64,000 bases of DNA from assembly GCA_963847595.1 (NCBI GenBank), contig CAWKAJ010000002.1, positions 1,054,001 to 1,118,000 on the forward strand, written 5' to 3'. The translations under genes were made by a program, and so were the position numbers. This DNA comes from JACWAE01 sp963847595 (GTDB lineage Bacteria; Chloroflexota; Dehalococcoidia; SZUA-161). Below, in pieces: positions 9,868 to 18,563 of the stretch; position 1 is the first letter of the stretch; every line of letters begins with the position of its first letter. The notes below the pieces were generated by a model. It did no database searches, had not been told where the DNA came from, and saw only the letters and a program-made list of their open reading frames with translations.

Positions 9868-9905
9868 ATAGTGGTTTTCGCTAATTATCCCATAGTGGTT
9901 TTCGC
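9868..9905. promoter_or_regulatory. 14-bp direct repeat upstream of the HTH gene
   Basis: ATAGTGGTTTTCGC occurs at 9868-9881 and again at 9892-9905, 24 bp start to start, i.e. a little over two helical turns. The position upstream of the HTH-kinase-regulator group suggests an operator. BldC-type proteins are known to bind direct repeats, so this HTH protein is the first candidate ligand. That assignment is inference. Confidence 0.45.
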
Positions 9906-9916
9906 CGAGCTGGCCG

Positions 9917-10006
9917 GGTTAGAGTCCTCCCAAGGCGGACTCTAACCTGTGTAGGGGCACAGCGCGCTGTGCCCAAAAACTAGGGGCGACCCGATGGGTC
10001 GCCCCT
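9917..10006. repeat. Three consecutive palindromes (variable-core family)
   Basis: Stem GGTTAGAGTCC at 9917-9927 pairs with 9937-9947. The perfect 20-bp palindrome GGGCACAGCGCGCTGTGCCC lies at 9955-9974. AGGGGCGACCC (9982-9992) pairs with GGGTCGCCCCT (9996-10006). They lie downstream of nothing transcribed toward them except the MBL gene's far side, so they look like REP-type repeats more than terminators. Confidence 0.75.
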
Positions 10007-10140
10007 TTCCCAAGTCATCAAAAAAACAAATCCCCAAAACCGGGGCCATGCTATACTCAGAAGCTTCTAAAGGGTCAGAAAGTGAGTATGGTCAATCGGG
10101 AGTGACCACTGTTGAGCGAACAACCTCAAGAGGCTTTGAC

Positions 10141-10887
10141 TTAAAGGACGTAAGTGCAGAGTTCCTTGGCTACTTCAACCGGCTTCCCAAAACTATCCTC
10201 TGCCTCCTTGATATTCTGGGCATAGTCATGGTCAGGCCAGAAGTGGGTCAGCATCAATCGCTTCACATTGGCATTTCTCGCCAGAGCACCAACCTCGCCG
10301 CCCTCGAGATGGCCCCACTCAGCATCGCCCGGGTCTCCACGGGTTGCCTCGCAGAGGAAAAGGTCAGCACCCTTCGCCAGCTCCGCTAGCTCGTCGCACA
10401 GGCCGCTATCGGCGGAATAGACCAGTCTTTTGCTGCCGCAGATAGCCATAGCATAGCTCTGTATATAGTGCTTCACCGAGGCGAATTCCATGCTGAGGTC
10501 TCCTAACTTTAACACTGCTCCTGGATTGTACTCTTCAACCTGGAAGTAAGCTGAGAAAAATGTCGGTGAGTTATTGAACGCCGAGACTGCCTTCAGCATT
10601 GCTTCCTTGCCCCCGGGCGGCAGACAGAGATGTGGATGAAGTGCTTTATTCAGAGGACGCATCAGCGCATAGCGGTAAGGGATCACGTCGAAGCAGTGGT
10701 CAGCATGAAAGTGCGATATGACTATATGATTTACATCCTTTAAGGCAACCACCTTCTGCAGATTGCTCAGGACGCCGGTGCCGCAATCTACCAGAAGCTT
10801 GGTTCGCCCTTCTTCAACAAGGTAGCCGGAACAGGCGCCGCCGGGTCGCGGATAGGCAGCGCTTGAGCCAAGTATAGTAAGTTGCAA
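10141..10887 (-). CDS. Metallo-beta-lactamase-fold hydrolase (RNase Z / phosphodiesterase-like)
   Basis: 248 aa, TTG start with AGGAGGT seven bases upstream. The SHFHADHCFD motif (HxHxDH) and later LTHFWPDHD are the zinc ligands of the RNase Z-like branch. This branch includes tRNA 3'-processing enzymes and cyclic-nucleotide phosphodiesterases. The gene starts 12 bases after the stop of the CHASE2 cyclase, whose last codons overlap its Shine-Dalgarno, so the two are probably translationally coupled. The context favours a phosphodiesterase opposing the cyclase, but this is inference. No long exosite arm of RNase Z is evident. Confidence 0.82.
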   Translation of the reverse strand: MQLTILGSSAAYPRPGGACSGYLVEEGRTKLLVDCGTGVLSNLQKVVALKDVNHIVISHFHADHCFDVIPYRYALMRPLNKALHPHLCLPPGGKEAMLKAVSAFNNSPTFFSAYFQVEEYNPGAVLKLGDLSMEFASVKHYIQSYAMAICGSKRLVYSADSGLCDELAELAKGADLFLCEATRGDPGDAEWGHLEGGEVGALARNANVKRLMLTHFWPDHDYAQNIKEAEDSFGKPVEVAKELCTYVL

Positions 10888-10899
10888 AAGATTTACCTC

Positions 10900-12747
10900 C
10901 TAATCACCCTGCTGACGCAGCTTCAGCGCCCGATATACTGGCACCGGCTCGGCCTTGCCTTTGAAATGCTGCGGCTCCAGTGCCTCGACCTCAACTGCCT
11001 CTTTCACCTGTTCATAGGTATTAGGCCCGATCCATATTTGCCCGCCCGGGGCATTGGAGCACAGCCGCGATGACAAGTTCACAGCGTCTCCTATGATGGT
11101 GTATTCAGTACGCCCCTCCGAGCCTACGTTGCCCGCCACTGCTGGGCCTGTGTTTATTCCAATACCGAACTGCACCTTGGGCAAGCTCTCATCCTGGGGC
11201 ATATCGGCTATCGCCTGCTGACCTTCCAATGCCGCCTTTACTGCCAGCAGAGCGTGGTCAGGCTGGTCCTGGGGGGCATTCCACACCGCCATGATGTTAT
11301 CGCCGGCGAATTTATTGATCATCCCCTCGTTGGCAAGGACACGCTCTATAATCAGCGAGAGGTACTTATTCAGCGTGACCACAATAGCCTCGGGACTCAA
11401 CTTCTCGCTCAAGGCAGTGAAGCCCCGCATATCGGCGAACATCACCGTTACGTCTCGTTTCGCACCTCCCAGCTTCAATTGGTCAGAATTGGCTAAGCTC
11501 AAAATCTCGCTGGCAACCTGAGGCGAAACATACCTGCCAAAGAGTTGATTCATCTCACGCCGGTCGGCCTGTTCAGCAAACACACGGGTTATTACAGCGG
11601 TAACATACATAATGGGCAACGAAATGAGAGGGTAGAAGATGTTCAGAATGTAGCCACTGTCAAAGGCAAAGAACACGCCCAGCCCGTAGCCAACGAACAG
11701 CACTACGGCGAGCACAGTGCCCCAGCGAAGTCTCGTCAGCGGTAGCACGAAGCCCATGACAATAACCATGAAAAGAACTGTGAGAGCGGCAATAAGGTTG
11801 CTCGTCTCCTGAAGGAAACTTCCCTTGAGGATAGTATCTAAGGCGTTGGCATGTATCTCTACGCCGTACATCTTCTCCGTCGAAACCGGGGTGACCCAGT
11901 AATCCGTCCAGCCGCTGGCGGTTATGCCGATCAATACCAACTTGCCCTTAACATCGTTAGGGTCGAAATTGCCCTGTATCACATCGGCGTATGACAGACG
12001 CTTGAAGGTGTTCGGCCCGCCGACGAAGTTCACTCGCATCTGACTCTTGCCATCCACTGGTATCTCTAGATTAAAGAGGCGTATCGAACCATTATGAATG
12101 CTATAATCCTCATGAATATTGAGGCCCGGCTGCACATACTGCTCGAGGTAGACTTTGTACATTGCAAGCACCAATGCAGGATAGGTCTTACCGCTTTCGT
12201 CTGACACTACTAGAGGGATTTTTCTTACTACATCCCCACCTTCAGGGACGACATTGGCATGTGCTACATCGGCCGCAGCCTCAGCAAAAACAGGAGCGGG
12301 CAGAGTGAAGTCTTTGTACACAACCATTGGCTGCTCCGTCGTCTGAGGGTTATCCCCCGTGCCGACAAGTACCACATTGCCTGCTTTCTTTATGGCATCA
12401 GCAAATACTGTGGCATTCTGGTATTCGTCCGCGAAGAGCACGTCAAAGCCGATAACAGCAGCGCCCGCCGCCTTCAGATTATTAACGGCGCTGGCCTGAA
12501 GAGAGCGGTCCGCCCAAGGCCAGCCGCCGTATTCCTGTAGACTTTTATCATCTATCGCAACGATGACGATATCAGGGGATGGTTTAGTATTAACAAAGAG
12601 CTGGTCGGTGAACCACCCGTTTATGGTAGCAAAAGGCTGAACGAAGTATACTAGAAGTACAAGAATAGCACCGATACCCAGCGCAATCGATATGTGTTTG
12701 CGCTGCCTTCGCTGCTTCCTGGTTTTCCCTTTAATAAAAGACAACAT
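10900..12747 (-). CDS. CHASE2-domain adenylate/guanylate cyclase
   Basis: 615 aa; start preceded by GGAAGGTGATTC. The order is: one N-terminal membrane helix (about 20-42), an extracytoplasmic CHASE2 sensor (about 50-310; DQLFVNTKPSPDIVIVAIDD, GFDVLFADEY), three membrane helices (about 320-400) and a class III cyclase domain (about 430-600). Catalytic landmarks are VTVMFADMRGFT (metal-binding Asp) and NKFAGDNIMAVW. It makes cAMP or cGMP in response to an external cue. The neighbouring lipoprotein, cyclic-nucleotide-binding protein and K+ channel upstream on the same strand are likely functional partners. Confidence 0.92.
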   Translation of the reverse strand: MLSFIKGKTRKQRRQRKHISIALGIGAILVLLVYFVQPFATINGWFTDQLFVNTKPSPDIVIVAIDDKSLQEYGGWPWADRSLQASAVNNLKAAGAAVIGFDVLFADEYQNATVFADAIKKAGNVVLVGTGDNPQTTEQPMVVYKDFTLPAPVFAEAAADVAHANVVPEGGDVVRKIPLVVSDESGKTYPALVLAMYKVYLEQYVQPGLNIHEDYSIHNGSIRLFNLEIPVDGKSQMRVNFVGGPNTFKRLSYADVIQGNFDPNDVKGKLVLIGITASGWTDYWVTPVSTEKMYGVEIHANALDTILKGSFLQETSNLIAALTVLFMVIVMGFVLPLTRLRWGTVLAVVLFVGYGLGVFFAFDSGYILNIFYPLISLPIMYVTAVITRVFAEQADRREMNQLFGRYVSPQVASEILSLANSDQLKLGGAKRDVTVMFADMRGFTALSEKLSPEAIVVTLNKYLSLIIERVLANEGMINKFAGDNIMAVWNAPQDQPDHALLAVKAALEGQQAIADMPQDESLPKVQFGIGINTGPAVAGNVGSEGRTEYTIIGDAVNLSSRLCSNAPGGQIWIGPNTYEQVKEAVEVEALEPQHFKGKAEPVPVYRALKLRQQGD

Positions 12748-12774
12748 GAATCACCTTCCCAGAACAACAGTAGC

Positions 12775-13233
12775 TCATGAGCAGTAAGCCCATGCCTGGT
12801 GGTCAGCATCCATAGTAATTGTTAGCGGGTCAGGCCGGGAGCTCTGCTCTGAATCAAGATACCAGCCGGTGAAGACACACCTGCCGCCATCCAGAGCATC
12901 AGCCGTCATTACAGTGCCCTGCGGAACAACAAACGTTTGATTTCCTCCTGCAGGAATAGTCTGATTGCCGCCTGTCTTGAGCTGGTCGCCCGCCTCGAGT
13001 TTCATGCCGGCAACGGCTTGTACCCAGTCTGTAGTACCCTGTTTTTGCACCAGCACCTCTCCACTGAGAGATGAGATAGTGCTGGGAGGGGCGCTGGTAC
13101 CAGGAGTAGGAGTACTAGTGGGAGCAGGGCTAGGAGTAGCTGCTCCCTGTCCGCCACAACCGATAAGCGAGACTAACAAGATCAGGGCCAGAACTAAGGC
13201 GATCCATCTGAAAGCTGTTAGGGAATTAATCAT
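12775..13233 (-). CDS. Lipoprotein with FecR-like segment
   Basis: 152 aa. The lipoprotein signal peptide ends in a lipobox (LVSLIGC, Cys at about 26), followed by a Pro/Thr/Ser linker. LSGEVLVQKQGTTDWVQAV and MKLEAGDQLKTG look like the start of a FecR-type sensor domain. The C terminus (FTGWYLDSE..., TITMDADHQAWAYC) resembles repeats of the InlB/List type, so the protein may be a fusion or a shortened FecR protein. Its stop is 27 bases before the cyclase start, so it could feed a surface signal to the CHASE2 sensor. Function unknown. Confidence 0.75.
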   Translation of the reverse strand: MINSLTAFRWIALVLALILLVSLIGCGGQGAATPSPAPTSTPTPGTSAPPSTISSLSGEVLVQKQGTTDWVQAVAGMKLEAGDQLKTGGNQTIPAGGNQTFVVPQGTVMTADALDGGRCVFTGWYLDSEQSSRPDPLTITMDADHQAWAYCS

Positions 13234-13462
13234 TACTTAACCACATATCCAAGACAGTCTGCTAGCATAGCAGTAAACAATATGATTTTGACAGCAATTG
13301 TGCAACACGATAAGCATAATGATATTAATTCAGACGATGAAAACCGTCAAGACGACATAAGATACCTGCTTCTCCTATATCCTAACGGTAGAGCCACCTC
13401 TATGGCAAACTGTTCTGAAGAACACAATACGCCTTACCCAAAGAACTAAGCATTTAGTCTTC

Positions 13463-13972
13463 CTAGCCCAAGGCTACGCTCAACGCTGTTGATAGCCTAA
13501 CCAGATCCCGGTTGGCTTGCCTCAACCGATCACTCAGTAGCTTCGCCAGGTTCCCCATTATCTTGAACCCTATCTTCGTATCCGCCTCGCACAGCTTCGC
13601 CAGCTCAGGCCCATATATCTCCAACACTAAACATTCCTTCGTCGCCGTTATCGTCGCAGAACGCTCGGCCTTCGTCAGCATCGCTACTTCCCCCACCACT
13701 ATCGGCTCAACCGCATCCAGGCGTATCAGCGTCTTCTCGCTATGCCCTCTCTCATCCGAAAACTGAGGCAGCGTCAGCCTCTTGCTTACCTTCACTGACC
13801 CGGAATATATGATGTACATCGTCTCACCCATCTCACCTTCCGTGATTACGGTGTCACCATCACCCCACTTTATCTCATGTGCCACTGATAGCACTTTCTC
13901 CATCTCTTCCTTAGTCAACCCCCTGAACAAAGGCGCTTTGACTATCTTATCAATCAATACTCCCATCTTCAT
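13463..13972 (-). CDS. Cyclic-nucleotide-binding domain protein
   Basis: 169 aa. A single Crp-type beta-barrel (about 10-130) has GEMGETMYIIYSGSVKV and the phosphate cassette VGEVAMLTKAERSATITA, with the Glu and Arg that hold a cyclic nucleotide. A C-terminal helix follows, but there is no DNA-binding HTH. The start may be the second ATG (13966), which has the better spacing to GGGGG. It lies 53 bases after the K+ channel gene and upstream of the cyclase, so a role as a stand-alone cAMP/cGMP subunit acting on the channel is plausible. Confidence 0.88.
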   Translation of the reverse strand: MKMGVLIDKIVKAPLFRGLTKEEMEKVLSVAHEIKWGDGDTVITEGEMGETMYIIYSGSVKVSKRLTLPQFSDERGHSEKTLIRLDAVEPIVVGEVAMLTKAERSATITATKECLVLEIYGPELAKLCEADTKIGFKIMGNLAKLLSDRLRQANRDLVRLSTALSVALG

Positions 13973-14025
13973 CCCCCGGTCCTTGATTTGATCTAGTGGC
14001 TAACAGCCCTCAGACGAAAATATGC

Positions 14026-15219
14026 CTACTTACCTATCACTAGAGCTACTTCGTTTTGCCTTATCACATAATCGTTCCCTGGATTAAGATTCGCCTGCGG
14101 TATCTCAAGCTGGGCCCCAAGATATTGCTTGCCAGCCTCTTTGAACTTACGCTCTATAAAGTCGTCTATCAGCGAAGAATCACCACTGAGAACATCCTCG
14201 GCGTGAAGGGACTTACCCGCTGAAAACAATCCCACTAGTATACCGTTCTGTTTCTCTCTGAAATAGGCTGCAAGCTCACCAAACCTCTTCCCTACAAATT
14301 CAGCAGGTATCGCTTTCTGCTGCAAACAACTCTTCTCCTGATAGGACAACAGTTGACGCGCCGCCAGCACTATTCCCTCTGCCATCGCTGCCGATGTGAT
14401 CAAAAATGGATCGTACTCTCCATGCACTATCACCTCGTTGGCACCAGCCCGCCGTACATGCGGCGCAGACTTGGGCTCCGTTACTTCTACGCATACCCGA
14501 GCCCGGGGATTCATCGTCTTCACCGCCAGCGTCCCTAACACCGCCCTCTCATCCGCACCGGCCATATCCCCCTGCGCTGCATCAGCCAGAATTATCACTG
14601 TGGCTGCCTGCTTTATATTGGCAAGCTCCAGAATCGCTTCACTGGTAAAGTCTCCATGAACAAACCTCGGCTGGATGGACCTGTACCCCAGTAGTGCTTC
14701 ATTCATCTTCTCAGAAGCTAACGAGTTCACTAATACTATATCTGGTCGCTCTTGCCTGGCAATAATACCCTCCAGTATAGTGTCTATGTGCTCATTCCAG
14801 CCACAGATTACGGTATGTTCTTTGTCTTTTATCTTTTCCAATCCTCTTTCCTCTCTTAAACGTCGCGTGACTAGGTATGAAGCCCCTTGGGCAGCAATAA
14901 ATGGGATAAGACCAATCCCAATCACAATTAGAACAGAGGCGATGATTCTTCCCGTTGTAGTTACCGGGGTGAAATCACCGTATCCAACTGTCGCTACAGT
15001 TACAATCAACCACCAGAATGCCTCTCCCAGGGTCTTTATGGAGCCACCGGAGCCGCGCTCGACATAGTATATGGCGATGGTGCTCCCGATGTACACCAGC
15101 AGTAGTACTATGACCAGCTTAAGAACTAAGCTTCTTCTTACCCCCCGGAATATCCTCTGGAGAGTAGACTTCGGCAGATTACACCTACCTTGCTTCGTTC
15201 TTATGAGAGTCTTATCCAG
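14026..15219 (-). CDS. Two-helix K+ channel with RCK (TrkA) domains
   Basis: A conventional GTG start at 15096 would cut through the first membrane helix (KLVIVLLLVYIGSTIAIYY). The frame stays open upstream to 15229, and a CTG at 15217-15219 has AGGAG five bases before it, giving 397 aa. The order is: basic N terminus, TM1, pore with filter TVGYGD, TM2, then a RCK-N Rossmann domain (TVICGWNEH) and a C-terminal TrkA-C-like domain. It resembles MthK/GsuK-type channels gated by ligands at the RCK ring. The adjacent cyclic-nucleotide-binding protein and cyclase suggest nucleotide control. Confidence 0.88.
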   Translation of the reverse strand: MDKTLIRTKQGRCNLPKSTLQRIFRGVRRSLVLKLVIVLLLVYIGSTIAIYYVERGSGGSIKTLGEAFWWLIVTVATVGYGDFTPVTTTGRIIASVLIVIGIGLIPFIAAQGASYLVTRRLREERGLEKIKDKEHTVICGWNEHIDTILEGIIARQERPDIVLVNSLASEKMNEALLGYRSIQPRFVHGDFTSEAILELANIKQAATVIILADAAQGDMAGADERAVLGTLAVKTMNPRARVCVEVTEPKSAPHVRRAGANEVIVHGEYDPFLITSAAMAEGIVLAARQLLSYQEKSCLQQKAIPAEFVGKRFGELAAYFREKQNGILVGLFSAGKSLHAEDVLSGDSSLIDDFIERKFKEAGKQYLGAQLEIPQANLNPGNDYVIRQNEVALVIGK

Positions 15220-15531
15220 TGCTTCTCCTTAATATTCAAGTTGAGTTTACCAGCGACGCCCTTTGGCAAGGAGATTATTCTGGAATCTCTGTCAGCCCTT
15301 TCATTAAAAACTGCACCGCGCACTCGCTGGAGATTTTCTGAGCATATCCTACCCCGTCGTTAGCCTAATAGTCAACAACCCCGTCCTCCAAAGCCATATA
15401 CCAAGCTCCTGGATGGAGTTGTTTGCGCAGGATTATTCTCCAAACAATGCTGGGACAACATTGTATCGACATTACTCATTTGGCTGGAAATCACTAAATA
15501 GGCAGGTTTGATGTTACCCGAGGTGAGTGGA
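15220..15531. other. Intergenic region, about 310 bp
   Basis: Gap between the glycosyltransferase stop and the probable K+ channel start. Apart from the channel's Shine-Dalgarno (15225-15230) and a small hairpin, ACAATG/CATTGT near 15450-15470, I see nothing assignable. Confidence 0.4.
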
Positions 15532-16983
15532 TCAAGATATCTTGGGTAGAACCCCAATCGTCTCTCGTGCACAACAACTTAGACCGTCAAATCTTGCGCT
15601 ACTACGTTCAATATCGCCAATCGCGCTATCCCAGTGAAACCGTAACTGCATATCTGAAGTAGTAAAATGCGGCGCAGGAGGCTTAGGATTGCCATCTAAT
15701 ATTCCTCTAATCATCGCCTGGTTCTCTAACTTACCGATCAAATTCTGTACAGCAGCTTCCCACGTGAAATAGCGAGCAGTGCGCCTGGCTGCCTTGCGGA
15801 TTCTCATGCACTCTTCTGGATGATGCCGCAGATATGTCATGTAACCTACTATCTCCATAGGGTCGGCTGTCTCCAGCACGAACGAGTTAACAAAAGGAAC
15901 AGCATAGTCCTCGCCAGTGCACCCGGTGAAGGTGATTCCTCCCGCAGCCATTGCTTCCAGCCCCACTATACCGAATGGCTCATGTCCACTATTAGCTAGC
16001 ACCCCATCCGCGGCTCGATACAGAAGCCGCAAGAAGTCTAGAGGCATATGAAATCTGACATCAATGACATCAGCAGATGCTGCCTCTTGCAGTGCCGTCA
16101 GGTATCCGTTAGACGCACCTGGCTTGATTCTAGCCTCCTTTACTATAAGGCCTAAAGAACGTGCATTATATAGAACCTCCTGACCATGGGATTCCATCCC
16201 GCCCCTGGCGAGAAGTACTGTTCTTAGACCGCTGTCCTTGAGCCGGGCCACAGCCTCCACAGCCGTATTCCAGCGTTTGTCAGGGTCCCAGCGAGCCACT
16301 TTACAAAGGATCAATTCTGAGCCGATCTCTTGTCTCATTCTATCGGTTATCCTATCATCAACTTTGCGAAGTAACCTCTTTGGTATCCCATTGGGAATGA
16401 CCAAAGGATTCAGGCCCATTTTCCACATGATGTGTTTCATATAGCGGCTCACGGTGGTGACTGTAATAGTGTGGGCGAGCCGCCCCCAGTCTATGCGATT
16501 AAAGGAGAAAGTGTTATTAGCGTTCCAGAACATAACCACCCTATCTTTGAGACCGCCGTTATATAGAATATCGCTCAGTCGGCACATCGCCTCTGATGTT
16601 TGCCACTCTTCGCCGAGAATCACCACCAGCTTCCTATGCGCCAAAGCAGGCTTGATAACCTTCTCCATGACAAACCATGGGATAGACTCATTAAAATCAT
16701 AGAGCTTTTCGTTTTCACCTTCATAAACGCCGTTAGGATAATACCGACTAATCCACTGGCACCACCGGTGTAGTATGAGCTTTCCTTTTTGTCTTACTTC
16801 TTCACCCTTTTGCTCAGGGTCACCGATGAAAAACAGGTGCGTGGGGAAGCCCATCTCCGCCAGTGTTACTGACAGATTGTCCACCCTAACTCCTAGGCCT
16901 CCAGCCAATGAATAGCGGTCCGGGCCTTCAAAAGAGAGAAGAACGAATTCTGTGTTCTCAGGGGTGATATTACTTTCACTCAT
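15532..16983 (-). CDS. Glycosyltransferase (GT-B, glycogen-synthase-like)
   Basis: 483 aa from the ATG at 16983, which has GAGGAG eight bases upstream; an earlier in-frame ATG at 17031 lacks one. The N-terminal half starts VLLSFEGPDRYSLAGGLGVR, with the Gly-rich loop of starch/glycogen synthase-like enzymes. The C-terminal GT-1 half has KVARWDPDKRW (sugar-nucleotide phosphate grip) and HEPFGIVGLEAMAAGG (donor-binding E-x7-E type). It transfers a sugar from a nucleotide donor to a glucan, lipid or protein that cannot be identified here. It stands alone. Confidence 0.87.
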   Translation of the reverse strand: MSESNITPENTEFVLLSFEGPDRYSLAGGLGVRVDNLSVTLAEMGFPTHLFFIGDPEQKGEEVRQKGKLILHRWCQWISRYYPNGVYEGENEKLYDFNESIPWFVMEKVIKPALAHRKLVVILGEEWQTSEAMCRLSDILYNGGLKDRVVMFWNANNTFSFNRIDWGRLAHTITVTTVSRYMKHIMWKMGLNPLVIPNGIPKRLLRKVDDRITDRMRQEIGSELILCKVARWDPDKRWNTAVEAVARLKDSGLRTVLLARGGMESHGQEVLYNARSLGLIVKEARIKPGASNGYLTALQEAASADVIDVRFHMPLDFLRLLYRAADGVLANSGHEPFGIVGLEAMAAGGITFTGCTGEDYAVPFVNSFVLETADPMEIVGYMTYLRHHPEECMRIRKAARRTARYFTWEAAVQNLIGKLENQAMIRGILDGNPKPPAPHFTTSDMQLRFHWDSAIGDIERSSARFDGLSCCARETIGVLPKIS

Positions 16984-17495
16984 TTCTGCTTCTCCTCTCT
17001 TCTCGTTCCGCAAAATGTAAACTTCGGGCATCTACCAGTCATAACAAGGACTCCACTGATAAAGAGACTAGGGACACAACATCTACCTGTTCCTTTCCTT
17101 GGATCAGGTGAGCTTGTGCTAAAAAGAGGATTGTGGGCAGCTTCGCTATTCGCTACCACTGCCCGTTGACACTGAGGCCAGCGTCTGGAGGTACAGAAAA
17201 AGCGGATAAGCATAGCTGTAACCTCCGATACTTGGAAGAGAGCAACAATATTATGCTCTTGGCAGACTGTGGTCTAACAATCCCCGTTGTAGTGATTTTT
17301 GGGGGTAAACGAGTTGTCTCCGGCTCTTCATAAAGTGCCAAATGGATTACCCATAATGGGTTACCCCGAGATAGCCAGACGAGGCTTAATGGTTAACATG
17401 CCGAGATGACATAATCAATGGAAGCAACTAGTTAGGGCTTGCAGAAGTCGAATGGGTGCTGGGCAGATTGATGCCTTTGTCTGCGCGGTCTATTC
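16984..17495. other. Intergenic region, 512 bp
   Basis: Between the glycosyltransferase start and the winged-helix regulator stop. It contains a short inverted repeat ACCCAT/ATGGGT near 17350-17362. No gene with a believable ribosome binding site and no RNA gene is seen. Confidence 0.4.
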
Positions 17496-17804
17496 TTAAG
17501 AGTCGGTGCCTTTCCTGCGGAACTGTTTCTTCTTCCAGCCCAGGGCTTTTAGGAAATCGCCAATCGCAGTGTCCTCATACGTCTCGTGACGCATGGGTAG
17601 ATCGGGATTGATACGGTACTTTATGCGCCTTCCCTCTTTCTTCTTCGTAATATACCCCTCGGCTTCGAGGTCAGCGATTATCTTCCGAGTCGCTCTCTCC
17701 GTAATACCAACTGCAGCGGAAAGTTCTCTGCCGGTAATTCTGGAATGTTTGGCGAGAACGTTCAGCACCAGGGCATGATTAGTAAGAAAAGTCCAGCCGG
17801 GCAT
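17496..17804 (-). CDS. Winged-helix (MarR/ArsR-like) transcription regulator
   Basis: 102 aa; start preceded by GAGAGGGGG. HALVLNVLAKHSRITGREL, AVGITERATRKIIADLEAEG and YITKKKEGRRIKYRI form a winged helix-turn-helix with recognition helix and beta wing. The C-terminal 30 residues are basic. It is divergent from a promoter whose transcript start overlaps a perfect 18-bp palindrome (17894-17911), about 90 bp upstream of this gene. That palindrome is the natural candidate for its operator, controlling the small basic proteins to the right and perhaps itself. Confidence 0.85.
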   Translation of the reverse strand: MPGWTFLTNHALVLNVLAKHSRITGRELSAAVGITERATRKIIADLEAEGYITKKKEGRRIKYRINPDLPMRHETYEDTAIGDFLKALGWKKKQFRRKGTDS

Positions 17805-17853
17805 AGTAATAACCCCCTCTCAACAATTGCCGTCGGAGTCACCCCAAAACATG

Positions 17854-17882
17854 TTGACAACCTTGCTGAATAATGCTATCGT
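17854..17882 (+). promoter_or_regulatory. Sigma-70-type promoter for the small basic protein genes
   Basis: TTGACA (17854-17859), a 17-bp spacer and TATCGT (17877-17882) read rightward. Transcription would start near 17889, immediately before the 18-bp palindrome, and reach the genes at 18114, 18422 and possibly 18615. Confidence 0.6.
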
Positions 17883-17893
17883 TCCCCAAAATA

Positions 17894-17911
17894 CGTGATG
17901 TATACATCACG
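17894..17911. promoter_or_regulatory. Perfect 18-bp palindromic operator
   Basis: CGTGATGTATACATCACG is perfectly self-complementary and sits just downstream of the -10 element, where a bound dimer would block initiation. The winged-helix regulator transcribed away from it is the likely ligand (inference). Confidence 0.65.
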
Positions 17912-18113
17912 ATTTTATCATCATGTCGAGCATTTCATGAATTGCCTGTTTTTTTATAACACAAGCAGGGGGAAGATTGCAACCCTCTTCTTTACCTTTG
18001 TGGGCAGCCGCTCCTGCGCAAGAGACTGGATATGGACAGAGTGCTTGGGACAATGGTAAAATCAGGAGTAATAAACACTTACTCGAAGCATATGAGTCGA
18101 TGGAGGGTATTTA

Positions 18114-18236
18114 ATGGGCAGAAAGGAAAAGAAAGCTCAGCAAAGGCAGGCATACAAAGCAGCCTTCAAAAAGGTCAAGCATGGCCATGGTGGCCGAGCA
18201 ATTCGGAAGAAGGAAGAAGCAGCTCTCGGTAGATAG
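18114..18236 (+). CDS. Small basic protein, 40 aa
   Basis: Not recognised. The start has GGAGG seven bases upstream (ATGGAGGGTATTTAATG). About one third of the residues are Lys/Arg/His (starts MGRKEKKAQQRQAYKAAFKK; a central KHGHGGR), with no Cys and no hydrophobic segment. It is probably helical and nucleic-acid binding. It lies in the leader of the operator-controlled transcript, 185 bases before a second tiny basic gene. It could be an RNA-binding or ribosome-associated peptide. Confidence 0.6.
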   Translation: MGRKEKKAQQRQAYKAAFKKVKHGHGGRAIRKKEEAALGR

Positions 18237-18421
18237 GACACGAGACAAATCTGACCTAAAAAAGTAACATACCAAGGGATGTTGACAGGCAGCTATTTAT
18301 CGACCATGGATACAATTTTATCCAACAATAAACATAGCCTGCTTGAGGATATCCCTGGTTTGTTTTTGTAAAGAGAGGATACGGCAGAAAACCGAAGCCA
18401 TTATGAAAGGAGGTGAACACC

Positions 18422-18529
18422 ATGGCACAAAAAGGAGGCTGCGCAGCGAGAAAGTCTTGTGGTAGTTCAGCCAAGCCAGCAGCCAAGAAAACAGCCAAGG
18501 CGAAGGCAGCAAAGACTACCAAGAAATAG
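18422..18529 (+). CDS. Tiny Ala/Lys-rich histone-H1-like protein, 35 aa
   Basis: The ATG is preceded by AAAGGAGGTGAACACC, one of the strongest Shine-Dalgarno sequences in the window. The C-terminal two thirds are Ala/Lys/Thr/Pro repeats (AKPAAKKTAKAKAAKTTKK), as in the tails of histone H1 and bacterial HctA/AlgP-like proteins. The N-terminal part has two Cys (GGCAARKSCG). An intrinsic terminator follows 34 bases after the stop. The combination of strong translation signals and a terminator argues for a real, abundant DNA-binding peptide. Confidence 0.72.
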   Translation: MAQKGGCAARKSCGSSAKPAAKKTAKAKAAKTTKK

Positions 18530-18563
18530 AGCGGACATCATTTCATAGAAAAGGCGGAAGAGG

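Larger units (their letters stand above)
9775..10140. other. Intergenic region with direct repeats and three palindromes
   Basis: 366 bp without a gene between the HTH protein start and the MBL-fold protein stop. It holds two copies of ATAGTGGTTTTCGC and three stacked palindromes, described separately. I see no RNA gene in the remainder. Confidence 0.6.
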
